DNA from: Lepturacanthus savala | Taxonomy: Eukaryota > Chordata > Actinopteri > Scombriformes > Trichiuridae | Direction: 5' to 3' | Length of the DNA stretch: 64,000 nucleotides | Assembly (NCBI GenBank): GCA_030544235.1 | Contig: CM060463.1 | Span: forward strand, 19,593,690-19,657,689 | Shown: positions 54,363-64,000 of the stretch, piece by piece | Layout: each line of letters begins with the position of its first letter | Numbering within the stretch: the first letter of the stretch is position 1 | Position numbers and translations under genes: made by a program | Notes under the pieces: generated by a model | What the model was told of the DNA's origin: nothing | Seen by the model: the letters and a program-made list of their open reading frames with translations, nothing else | Database searches by the model: none

Positions 54363-57300
54363 GTAGGTGCTGAGTGAGCCAACGTAGCATATCCAGACCT
54401 TTTTATTTTTGTGTCTGTTATCTAACCAGATTAGACTCAGAGGTCGAGTCATATTTATGACTATGTAAAGCCTGTTTATTCACAAGACGGAGCAATAACA
54501 GCGGACCCCACGGTACAGCCGCATGATGCTTATAAGGGCTTAACCTGCATTTGTTAAGTGTGGCCTATTTGGAAACAGCAGTAATTGTATGTCAAAGGGA
54601 AAATGGTGTCATGTTGCTCAATGAAAACAAGGCTGTATACCCCACACAGGAGCAGCTACAGCATGAATTTCATTATTGGTAATATGTTTTAAACAAGAAA
54701 CATGCTTCAGCTTCGAGATAGAAAGTTTACAAATATTTAAGGGTTCTTGATAGAAAAGCCATTTCATTTCACCAAACCCTGAAGCTGAAGAGCTCTTAAT
54801 GGCTTTCATGCTGCCTCCAAACTGTTAATTGGAATGATGTGAGGTGGTGGCAAAGAGGAACGGGATCCCTTGCACAATCACACTTCTTGTCAGGCAGCGA
54901 GAATATCTGGGAGGTGCAATATAGCAGGAGTGTCTCTCTCTTTTTTTTTTTTTTTTGCGGATGTAAACTAAATCTGGGACGGAGCATGTGGGCTGGAGTC
55001 ACATGGGCACAACATGGGCACCTCCTGTTGAGACTCAACAGCTGTGCAGTTGCTGGGGCTGTGTGTGTGTGTGTGTGTGTGTTTTAGTATAAAGAGCAGC
55101 AAAATCTAATTTGCAACCTGCTGTGTGTAACGGAGAAAGAGGCAGAACTTGGACGCCTCCATCAGCGAGGCAATTTCTTTGCTCATTAAAGTGAAGCATC
55201 TTTTACATTAATCAGATAGAAGGAGTGTGTTTATGTGTGTGTGATGGAGTGTGACTGAGCAAAGAGTTGCCCAGATTTGAGCTTGCCGTTTTTTTTTAAC
55301 CTGAGGGCGTCGGATCAGCCAGCGAGACCGATACAAACCGTTCAGTGAATGAAACCATTGACTTCCTCAGACATGATCCAGCAGTTTCCAGCTCGTGGGT
55401 CCTGGGGTATAGCTGTCAAAAAGTCCTGGGGATGGATCGTGTGCCTCAGTTCTGCTCACTAGTTTCCTCCAATTTATATCAACAGAGAGAACAGGGATAG
55501 CAGCGGGTCTGATGAACAGGGCAAGATAAGTTCTTTTGGGTTTAAACACAGATTTTTATAATTCAAACATTTCAGATTGAATGTTTATTTTTTTTTCAAG
55601 TAAAAGAGTAAAAGTACTGTTATTTAGTAGCCTGTCAAATATGATCTGTAACTTTTAACTTGTGAACTTTTTGGCAGAGATATCGCAGTTTATGTGTTGT
55701 ATTGTCCCTTTAAATGTATTTGAACAGGTAATAGTGAGTAAGTGAGCTAAAATATGTTAAATATACCACTCGAAAATTAGAACGAGTGATAATAGGCAAA
55801 AACATCCTTCCAATATATGAGCTGTCATCACTTTTTGTCAAGAGAAAAAATGCATTTTATATTATCTATTTTCCTTGTAAAGGTATTTTAACAGGGGATA
55901 GGCGGCTGTATTGGTAATAATATAAGGTACAGAGGAGGTTAAGTAAAAAAGTGGCTCCAGAAATGTATAGATAACCAAAATTTCTACTTAAGTCAGGTAA
56001 CAAAGTATTTATACTTAGTTAGTTGACACCCCATGTGTGTGAATCATCACTACAAACCACCTGTATTAGAAAATATATATATATACATAAAATATGTGAA
56101 GACAGATGTCAATTATGCCTCCAAAGCACTGTTTTAATATAGGCTTGTCTATACAAGATAGCTCACTTTTTACCTGTGATGTATGTACGTAGCCGCAAAC
56201 CTAAAGCGTATTTGCATGCTTCATTCTATGTTCATGCATGTAGCCACAGTGATAGTTAAGGAGGTGACCTACATGCAGACCATTGCTCTCAGCACTCCGC
56301 ACACACTTACTATCCCTATTTTCCACTCAGTACCAGTGTGTTTCCAGGTGCCTTGCATCTGTGCATATGGTATGCTTGCGTTTGCTTGTGCATTAGCACG
56401 TCAGCACAAAACCATCCCGACCCGGAGAGAAGTTATGTAATTTGGCTTCTACTGTACCTGCTGCAGCTTGCAGAGATGGAAGAGAGGAACCGATTCTTTT
56501 GAATGTTCAATTATTTAAAAAAAAGAAGAGCTTCAGCCTATAGACATCAATAATACCCCTTAGAATGCATTGTCTCATTGACTTTAGTATCAAACTGGCA
56601 TCCTGCCATCAGACATGTACTGTATTTGTGATGCTGCACAAGTGTGCCTGAATACATGAGTGGAGCAGCAGAAATGTGTGCAGTTGTAATCCAGGATGTG
56701 TTTTCCCACTAACAAAGAGCCCTTGTCTGTACACAAAAGGCAGGATCTAGTTGGGATGAAAGTGTGTGTGTGTGTGTCCCGCTGTATGTGATGGGATAAA
56801 TGAGGGGGCCGACCAAAGGAGGAAAAGAAAAAAGAGTTGGAGAAAAGTGTGAGAGGCGGCATAGTGGAGTGAGGAGTGACTTAGATTTTTGTTTTATGAA
56901 AAGACAGAAGAAAAAAAGCGGTGGTATTGAGACAGGGGGTCGAGAGAAGGCAGATAAGAGTGTTAGAAAAAGGCCTGTTTCAGTTTTGCACACAATCACT
57001 TTGAAGGGAACAGAAGTGAGGAAGTGGAGCGAACAAAGGCAAAGTGTTGAATAGTTACCATGACTGTGGGCTAGGAACGTTCAGGCTGCTACACTGCATG
57101 TGAGGGAGGAAGAGAAGAATCAGTCAAGGTTCCTCACATAGAACTCGTGGTACCAATAGATAACGGCTGGATGTAAAGATGCAAAGTGTGTGGTACAGTA
57201 GATTGAGATATATACCCACAGCAATCCAGACACAACATTAACATCAACATTTACAGTCTCTTCCAGGCTTCCAACATTTCTCATATTTTCAGGTTATTAC

Positions 57301-60300
57301 TAGATATTTTGGTAAACTTTGGAAAGTTGAGTGCTAACAGGACTCAAGCATCTCCAATCTAGTTCCAGCTTCTCAAATCTGATTATTTTCTGTATTTTCT
57401 TCTATAATAGTCTTCTATAATAGTAAACTGATGATCTTTGATTTGTGGACTTTTGGTCTTGACAAATAAAGACATTTCGGTTGGATCTTTAATTCTGGGA
57501 AACAGTGATCGACGTTTTACACCATTTCATGAACCAAACAACTAAACTATTAATCGTCTTTATTAATCGATGGATTAATCAGATTAGTTGCTGGTCGCAG
57601 CCCTAATGAACTTACTCGCGGTGCACGGCTGCATATAATCTGTTGGAGGTCCTGAAGGAGAAATTTGTTCTTGCTAGAACCTGTTAAAAGAGTGAAAGCA
57701 TTGACTTTCTTAGACATGATCCAGCAGTTTCCACCTTGCGGGTCCTCGGGTACAGCTGTCAGAAAGAACTGGGGATGGATTGTGTACTCAGCGCTGCTCA
57801 CCAGTTTCCTCCAATTTATGTCAACAGGGAAGACAGGGTGAGCATTGGGTCCGATGAACAGCGCGAGATAAGATCCTCTGAGTTTATGCACTGAAATTTC
57901 AATTCAAACATTTCAGATTGAATGCTTGTTTTATTCCCTCTGATTGTTTGAATTTCAATTTCGCCTGACTCATGGTTGTCAGCTAGTGATACAAAAGGAA
58001 AGGAAGTTATAACATGGAATCTATTGAGAGTTGAGGAATAACTTTACTGTTGCTATTATTTCCCCCCACCCCAAATGTGTTTAGCACAATATAAATTCAA
58101 AAATATTAAGGTGTTAAAACTATATTTTGACACACAACTTGTCCATGAAGCCTGCAACTCCGAGGACATCTTTTTGTTCCATTCAGCGGTATTTATCCTT
58201 CTTCTGGGAGGTGACTTTTAATTTAAAGCGCTGTATATTGGCACATTAAGCACCATGGTGAGATTTTAAGGACTTGCAGTTGCGGACTGCTAGCACACAT
58301 TCAGGTGGCCCTGAATGCTCAGTACTGCAACTCAGGAAAACAGATGCAAATAGTCAAAGCATGTGCAAATGAAGAAAACATTTGACGACACATGCAGAGT
58401 ATTTAGAAAACACAACCATGTTCCCATATTTGTTTGAAACAGAAGAAATGTCTCTGTTGGGAATACTTTGAGCTTTCAGGGCCGCCATAATGTTGATGTT
58501 AGATATGATGGAAAAAGTTCTGCAGGTGCTTGCAAATCATAGCGGCTCAGGAATGAGAACTGTAATGTTACGACTGCTGACTTTACCATTTCTCGTTATT
58601 AAGTTTAAAAAACGTTGGTATAAGCACTATGATTTTATTAATATCCATAGTCAATGGTAATGCAAAATACATCATTTCCTAGTAGGTGATGATGATTCAA
58701 ACTACACAATGCATTTATTCAGCATGAGTGACTGTGCTTTGTTTGGGGTGTTAAACAGGTTAGTTATCGTCTTATTTATTGTATATATATATATATATAT
58801 GTACACACGCCCTCCACTCATGCTCTTGCACTTGCGCTAGCACACACCACTCTCGCACTAGCATGCACACTGCCTACATTTGCGCTACCATGTGCGCTAG
58901 GACTTGCACACCCATAAGTCACTATCTCTTTTTTAGAAATTGTGTAATGCAAATAGTTAAATATCGTTTGATAAACAAATCGATATCGCGATTAAAATTC
59001 AATTTAATGCACAGACTTACTTCCGAGGCTGAACCACAATTTTGCGGTACAGCATTTTTAAAATTTTGAAGGGAAGCCAAATGTTTCGTGGACCTTAGAT
59101 CACACAGAGCTTTAAACAGCCATTGGAGTAGGAAAGTGCTATTCAAAACAATCATGTCTAGTGTCAGTTTTAGGGTTGCAGGTGTTAATTATTTTAGTAA
59201 CTTATTATCAAGATTGGAGGTTATGCTAATGCTAATGCTATGCTATGGGATTTTAGCATCTTCTTTCTTGATATGTTGACCAGTGGGACATAATCCTGTC
59301 AATTTCAATCATACAAGCATATTCAGAAATGCTGAGCTGCTACACACACAAGGGGCGGTGCTTAACTGGAAAAAAAAGAAACTTACATTACCCTCCGCGT
59401 TTGCTGCTGGATGTAGCACAACCCTTTCTTTCAAAGTCAGAAGAAGAAGCGGTCTGCAAAGGGTCGACTTCTTTCATTCCCCGATCAGTCATCCCTGCCA
59501 ATCCAGACCAACACTGTTTGTTAATGAAAGCCACGTGTGGCATTATGGGTGTTTTTTGATCTGAAGAACACAGTTCTTCGACCGTTTCATAAGAAACAGC
59601 TTTGGCTAACATGAAATGAAAACAAATCCCTTTAATAGAGAGAAAGCAGCTTTAAATTGATGCAGTTGGGACTGAAAGCAGATAAAACGCCATAAATCCT
59701 GTCACTCTGATAGTTTATGTCATTTCACAGAGTAACAGATGCAAAGCAGATGCTGGAACGTCAGGCTCCAGAATGGCAGCGGTGGTGTTGCTGCTTGAAA
59801 GAACGAAACCCTCTTTACGCGCACGCTACATGAAATGGATTGTACATCAGATCTGGCTGCACATAGTTTACTGGGAAACCTTTGCATTAGATGCAACATT
59901 TGGTTAAACTATTGGCCTCTGTTCATTCCACATCTGTGCTGCAGTGGTGACGCTGACTGCTCCACATTAGCGTAAATATATCCTGTGCCTACAACTACAG
60001 CTGCAACGATTAGTCAGTTCATTGATTAGGTGCCAGTTTTATATTAACTATTAACTAACTATTTTAATAATAAGTTAATTGGTTTGAGCCAATTTTAAGA
60101 AAAAAATACCCTAATTCTCTGGTTCCAGCTTCTAAAATCAGATTCTTTTCTGGTTTCTTTAGTCTTCTATAATAGGGAACTGATGATCTTTGAGTTGTGG
60201 ACTGAAACAAAAAAAAGACATTGTACAAAACAAATGAATAAATAATACAAATTTTACAGTTTTCAAAATAAATCACAAAAAAACTCAAAATAACTAAATA

Positions 60301-63300
60301 AATGAACTAATGTGTTTTTTGCTTGTGTTTTTTTTATGTAAGTTACCAATGAACTCAACAAGTAAGACGCAAACACTTTTTTCATGTTAAAAAAGGAATG
60401 CCTGTCTGATTCCCTCACATCAGAGACAAACTGTCCTGCCAGAACTTTTACCTCTCCCAATACAATTTCTATTTGTTTTTCATCAATTGAGCAGTCATTA
60501 AACTGTCGATCGTTGTTTTTTTTTTGTTTTTTTGGGAAAAACTAAATTGGTAAAATGTGTTCCCACACAGAAAATCTGATTTAATTTGAGCAGTTTTGAA
60601 GCGTGACATCATTATGAGCAAAGACTGCGCTGCCGAACGGTTAACTTTGATGACTAAAGCATCATTTTCATAGAAAGGGGACGGTGGAAAGTGATTTAAC
60701 CCATCCAATTACAAAATCACTGAATAAACCTAATCTGTTTGTTTCATGTGTTTTACTAGCAGCTACGGGGGTCGATTTTTTATTGTTATTATATTTTCGT
60801 TATTGTAGCGGTTTTATTGGGAGTGTGTGTGTGTGTGTAAACTGCTGTCAGGCGGCACCATTAACTTCATCATGTCTATTACTTCAGCAGCATAACATGA
60901 GCTTCTAGCTGAAAGCCTTGTGTTTGTAGATATGACGGGGAGAACAACAGCTTTTTACTGCTGCTCCCTAAGTGTTGCGGCCTAATCACAGGGTATCGAT
61001 TCATCATCCTGTCAGATCCACCGGAGCAACATCTGGGATGCAGAGCCTGGCTGGGGACAGTCAGCTTCAGAGGAGAAGGTTTCTGGAAGAAGCCCCGGAG
61101 CTTGTCATCCCCGTGGCTCCGGCCAAGTAGTCTATCGCCTCGCATGCTAACCCTCTGCCGTGCTTTGCTTTTCCAAATGAGTTGCAGGCAAATGAGTTGT
61201 AGCATCCGCACGTGAGGCTTTTTCGCTCATGGCGGGTAACTGCACTGCAGAACCTCTTGTGCCAGTGGGAACATTTCTGTATACAAACATCCATAACTGG
61301 ATACAAAGTAACACACAAAGGCAGGTGGAATTATCAAGGTCTCGTCCCTGAACCGTCATTATATTGTTAACACACACACAAGTATTTACTTTACAGATTA
61401 AGTGTTTGTTCAGAGGAGCCAAGACGAATTTTTCCTTCATGAACAGAATAGGAGTTTCTCATTCGAAACAAGTGGAGGATGCTGACCAGATGCCACACAC
61501 CTGAGAAAAAACTTTTTCTTTTCATTCCTTTTTTCCAACAAAGTGGTGATTTCCAAGTCACAATCATTTCAAGTTAGGCCTCGGCAATAGAATAATAGAA
61601 AAAAAATATTGTCAATATGCACATCATCAATACAATAATAAAATAGTTCAATATACTATTGATAGTTTTACTCAAGGTTTTCTGCTCCCATGAACTTCAT
61701 GTTTCTCTTGATAATGGATCAATCATTGAATCAAACAGCCTGTGTTTTAACAGACAAACTCCAAGTCAAGTTTAATATAAAGTGGTTACATTCAGCCTTT
61801 TTTCTTCTGGTCATTTTAAAAATAGATAATTAAAAGTGATCAATGATCATTGTTATCAACTGATATGAAATATTTTTTTTATCAATATATGTTTTAGCTA
61901 TGTCAGCTAGCTCTATACTTATGCATTTAAATGAGGTCATTAAGCATAAAATATCCCCAAATATTTTAAAGAAAATCATCAATATGAACACATTTTTACT
62001 AGTAGGCTTCATTTAATATATTGCCCAGCTCTAATTCAAGTCATAACTGATGTGTTTCATGTCCCATGTAAGTAATGCAATTAGAAATAATGTTATAGTT
62101 AGAGATATAATAGATGATTTTTAAAATATATATATATATATTTTTAGAATTGTCCATTAAATTATGTTTTATTATTTTGCACTAGTTTTGAATCCATAAG
62201 TTTTCTGTTTTCAGCGTTTGCAACTCTTTAACTGAAAGCTTGAGATTTATTTAGACTTGAACTGTGTTTTTAGTGGCAGCCTAACTGTTTTTCTCACGTC
62301 TCACAGAGGACACCTGATATTTAGATTAGCAGCAGACGATATGACATGCTAAGTGTCTTGACACATTGAAATAACAGCTGGCATCCCAGCTGGTAACTGG
62401 AGATTATGACAGCTGAAATTGATGTGAAACAGCGTGATCGTTGCACAACTCAAAATAAACAATCCACCTGTGACATTAGAGAGGTTTTACAGAGTGGCGG
62501 TTCCTTTACTTTACAAACGATCTTGGGCCCAGTACAGAGAGCACTTAAACCAAAATCCTGTCCTTTTAGCGAGGAACTCTGTAATTTGAACCAGCTGTGA
62601 TGAAGTGCTGATGTGCTCTTTCCTGCCTGCTCATAGTTGGTTGCTGTCAAACTGATCACAAATATTGACCATATGTGTTTGAGCAACAAGGAAGTTCTCT
62701 GACTTAGTTGACTGAAAAAAAAAATAATGCCAAAGTATAAAGTAAGCGTAGTTGATCTAAATCTAAACTTATATTCATACTCTGTGGCTTTCATAGATGG
62801 TATTGACATGTGCTACATGTCTGGTGGATGTGTGGTCATGATCTGATCTTCAGTGGTTCTCAAAGTGGGGTCTGGGGGAACCTCGTTAAGGAACCCTGAG
62901 GCTCCCCAGAAAAAAATGGGAATAATTTATTGTCCCTAAAATTACACAATGACAGAATGTAGAACCATTTGTATAGAGGACTGGCGTAATTTAAAATATA
63001 TAAATAAACATATTTAATTTAGTGGCATTTATTCCGTATTGAATGAATACATAAATACATTATAAAATTAATAAATAAAATGGAAAATCAAATAAATGGG
63101 AAAATAATATAATTAAATAATTTTATGAGTTATTAAATGGAAAATTAAATACATATGGACATTTACTGGTATATTTATTTATGTACTGAGTCATTATTTA
63201 TTTATTCTTGACTATGGCAGTTTGGCAGAAAGCCTACACTTTCTGTTATAAAACATCGAACAGCAAAAATCTTGGAATGTGAGGTCGAGTTTTTGAGTTT

Positions 63301-63993
63301 ACGAGTCTTTAATATTAAAAAGTTTGAGAACCACTGACCTATATGACCTGATAGTTGTAGACATCTTTTAAAGTCCAAAGGCCAAAGTTATAGGTCACTG
63401 GAAGTTTTGTGATTAATGACTATTTTGATGGTTGATTAATGTAATCAGTTTCCCAAAGGCAACGATGTGACCTAAATTATCTTATTTTGTCCAGACCAGC
63501 AGTCCACATCCCAAAGATCATCACTTTACTATGATCAAAGACTAAAGAAACCAGAAAAAATCTGATTAGAGAAACTGGAAGCAGAGAATTTGGACATTTT
63601 CTTCTTAAAAATGACTCAAAACGACAACTAATCTATTCATTGACTTGTCGTTGCAGTTCTAGTTGTAGGCGTTGTAGTTGTTAAAGTCAACTTCAAGTTG
63701 CACATCTTTTGTGGCATCGGGGTCATTAGAGTCACAACTCTGGAGTCTGAATCAGATATCTAGTCATATGACTTGAATCCACAGATCTGACTTTTCCCGT
63801 TTTTTTTTTCTTTGCCTTTCTCAGGTTTTCCCGGTCAGACGAGCTGTCGCGACACCGGCGGTCCCACTCGGGCGTCAAGCCCTACCAGTGTCCCGTGTGT
63901 GAGAAGAAGTTCGCCCGCAGCGACCACCTTTCCAAACACATCAAGGTGCACCGTTTTCCACGGAGCAGCCGGACAGTTCGCTCGGCAAACTGA
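53119..63993 (+). CDS. klf15: Krueppel-like factor 15, complete coding sequence
   Basis: KLF15 is a nuclear transcription factor that binds GC/CACCC boxes and controls amino-acid, glucose and lipid metabolism and muscle and heart genes. Coding exons 53119-54362 and 63825-63993 give 470 residues (human 416). ATG 53119 starts MVDNSPVSEETF, like the human MVDHLLPVDENF, with G at -3 and +4. Family blocks: SEDDLSESSSPRSCSSPDSQ, ESQDSILDHLLSQA, PTLEEIEEFLEENME (acidic activation motif), IKQE SUMO-type site, QLLVNIQGQTFALVP and KFVRIAPVPIAAKP. Three C2H2 fingers occupy C377-H399, C407-H429 and C437-H457 with linkers TGEKPFA and SGVKPYQ; the end is RSVRSAN-like (RTVRSAN). The intron splits finger 2 at Arg415. 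The 5' exon is non-coding. The 3' UTR lies outside the window. Confidence 0.97.
55360..55590 (-). repeat. Unidentified repeat with antisense reading, copy A
   Basis: Shares with 57640-57940 the blocks AGACATGATCCAGCAGTTTC, TTTCCTCCAATTTAT and AACATTTCAGATTGAATG. On the minus strand both read YLALFIxP, then VDINWRKLVS. I do not recognise the protein. Confidence 0.7.
57355..57606. mobile_element. GGGCTGCAAC-family element, copy 7
   Basis: Core CTTCTATAATAGTAAACTGA and right end AGTTGCTGGTCGCAGCCCTA; the left end is worn. It abuts repeat copy B at 57640. Confidence 0.75.
57640..57940 (-). repeat. Unidentified repeat with antisense reading, copy B
   Basis: Same orientation as copy A, about 2.3 kb downstream. 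The minus-strand frame (57891 leftward) reads GSYLALFIGPNAHPVFPVDI then NWRKLVSSAE and stays open longer than in copy A. Could be a retroelement or a pseudogene segment; unidentified. Confidence 0.7.
58779..58801. repeat. Short (TA)n tract
   Basis: About 11 TA units followed by an imperfect ACACACGC-rich stretch. Confidence 0.9.
59998..60215. mobile_element. GGGCTGCAAC-family element, copy 8 (truncated)
   Basis: Left end ACAGCTGCAACGATTAGTCA, then GGTTCCAGCTTCTAAAATCA and TTAGTCTTCTATAATAGGGA. It breaks off near 60215. Confidence 0.75.
61575..62033. mobile_element. AT-rich element with GGCAATA...TATTGCC ends
   Basis: Left TAGGCCTCGGCAATAGAATA and right AATATATTGCCCAGCTCTAA are inverted. The interior contains ATATTGTCAATATGC and TGATATGAAATAT-type sequence shared with 38511-38967. 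Non-coding. Confidence 0.68.
62851..63336. mobile_element. hAT-like MITE, CAGTGGTTCTCAAA termini
   Basis: Starts CAGTGGTTCTCAAAGT and ends GTTTGAGAACCACTG, near-perfect inverted termini. About 486 bases, AT-rich interior with a run of AAATAAAT-type sequence, no transposase. Confidence 0.83.
63398..63663. mobile_element. GGGCTGCAAC-family element, copy 9
   Basis: Reverse-oriented core (CCCAAAGATCATCACTTTAC, AAAGACTAAAGAAACCAG) and right end TTGTCGTTGCAGTTCTAG. It ends about 160 bases before klf15 exon 3. Confidence 0.75.
63825..63993 (+). CDS. klf15: klf15 exon 3 (fingers 2 end and 3)
   Basis: Acceptor ctcag, then FSRSDELSRHRRSH and finger 3 CPVCEKKFARSDHLSKHIKV, ending RSSRTVRSAN and TGA at 63991-63993. 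The first base completes the split Arg codon. Confidence 0.97.
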
Positions 63994-64000
63994 CACGCCC

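Larger units (their letters stand above)
54363..63824 (+). other. klf15 intron 2, 9.5 kb
   Basis: Contains a T-rich run (54942-54957), a short GT array, two related copies of an unidentified repeat (55360-55590, 57640-57940), three GGGCTGCAAC-family elements, an AT-rich element (61575-62033) and a hAT-like MITE (62851-63336). 56100-57350, 58000-59900 and 60250-61550 show no family I recognise; enhancers could lie there but none can be demonstrated. Confidence 0.6.

Overview
This window is nuclear DNA of a ray-finned (teleost) fish. Three vertebrate genes with GT/AG introns lie head to tail on the + strand. The space between and inside them is full of repeat types typical of fish: a tRNA-derived SINE, Tc1/mariner and hAT-like DNA elements, decayed LINEs and long dinucleotide microsatellites. 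Species cannot be told from the sequence. No bacterial, organellar, CRISPR or toxin sequence was seen.

Layout. (1) 2527-26857: the last five coding exons of a copine, best matched to copine-9 (cpne9). They encode the second half of the von Willebrand A domain and the C terminus. The 5' part, including both C2 domains, lies before the window. A repeat-poor 3' UTR may run to about 29345. (2) 32033-40592: a complete zxdc gene (ZXD-family zinc finger protein) in ten exons, 1244 predicted residues with ten C2H2 fingers, and a poly(A) signal at 41214. (3) About 50490-63993: klf15 (Krueppel-like factor 15), with a GC-rich promoter, a non-coding first exon, a coding exon 2, a 9.5-kb intron and exon 3. 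The stop codon falls 7 bases before the window end. Reading frames join exactly at every junction proposed.

The genes do not form a pathway. Copines are calcium-dependent membrane-binding proteins; ZXDC and KLF15 are zinc-finger transcription regulators. The zxdc-klf15 order and orientation match what I recall of human 3q21.3, but nothing resembling the gene between them in human (CFAP100) is visible in the 9 kb separating them here.

The accessory interest lies in the repeats. They include an intact SINE with a perfect 11-bp target duplication, inserted in a dead Tc1-like transposon; a three-level nest at 46.5-48.0 kb; about ten copies of one short inverted-terminal element, several in zxdc introns; a minisatellite split by an insertion whose antisense reading resembles the start of a helicase; and UG-rich tracts next to splice sites of cpne9 and zxdc. 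I found no convincing new biological system.
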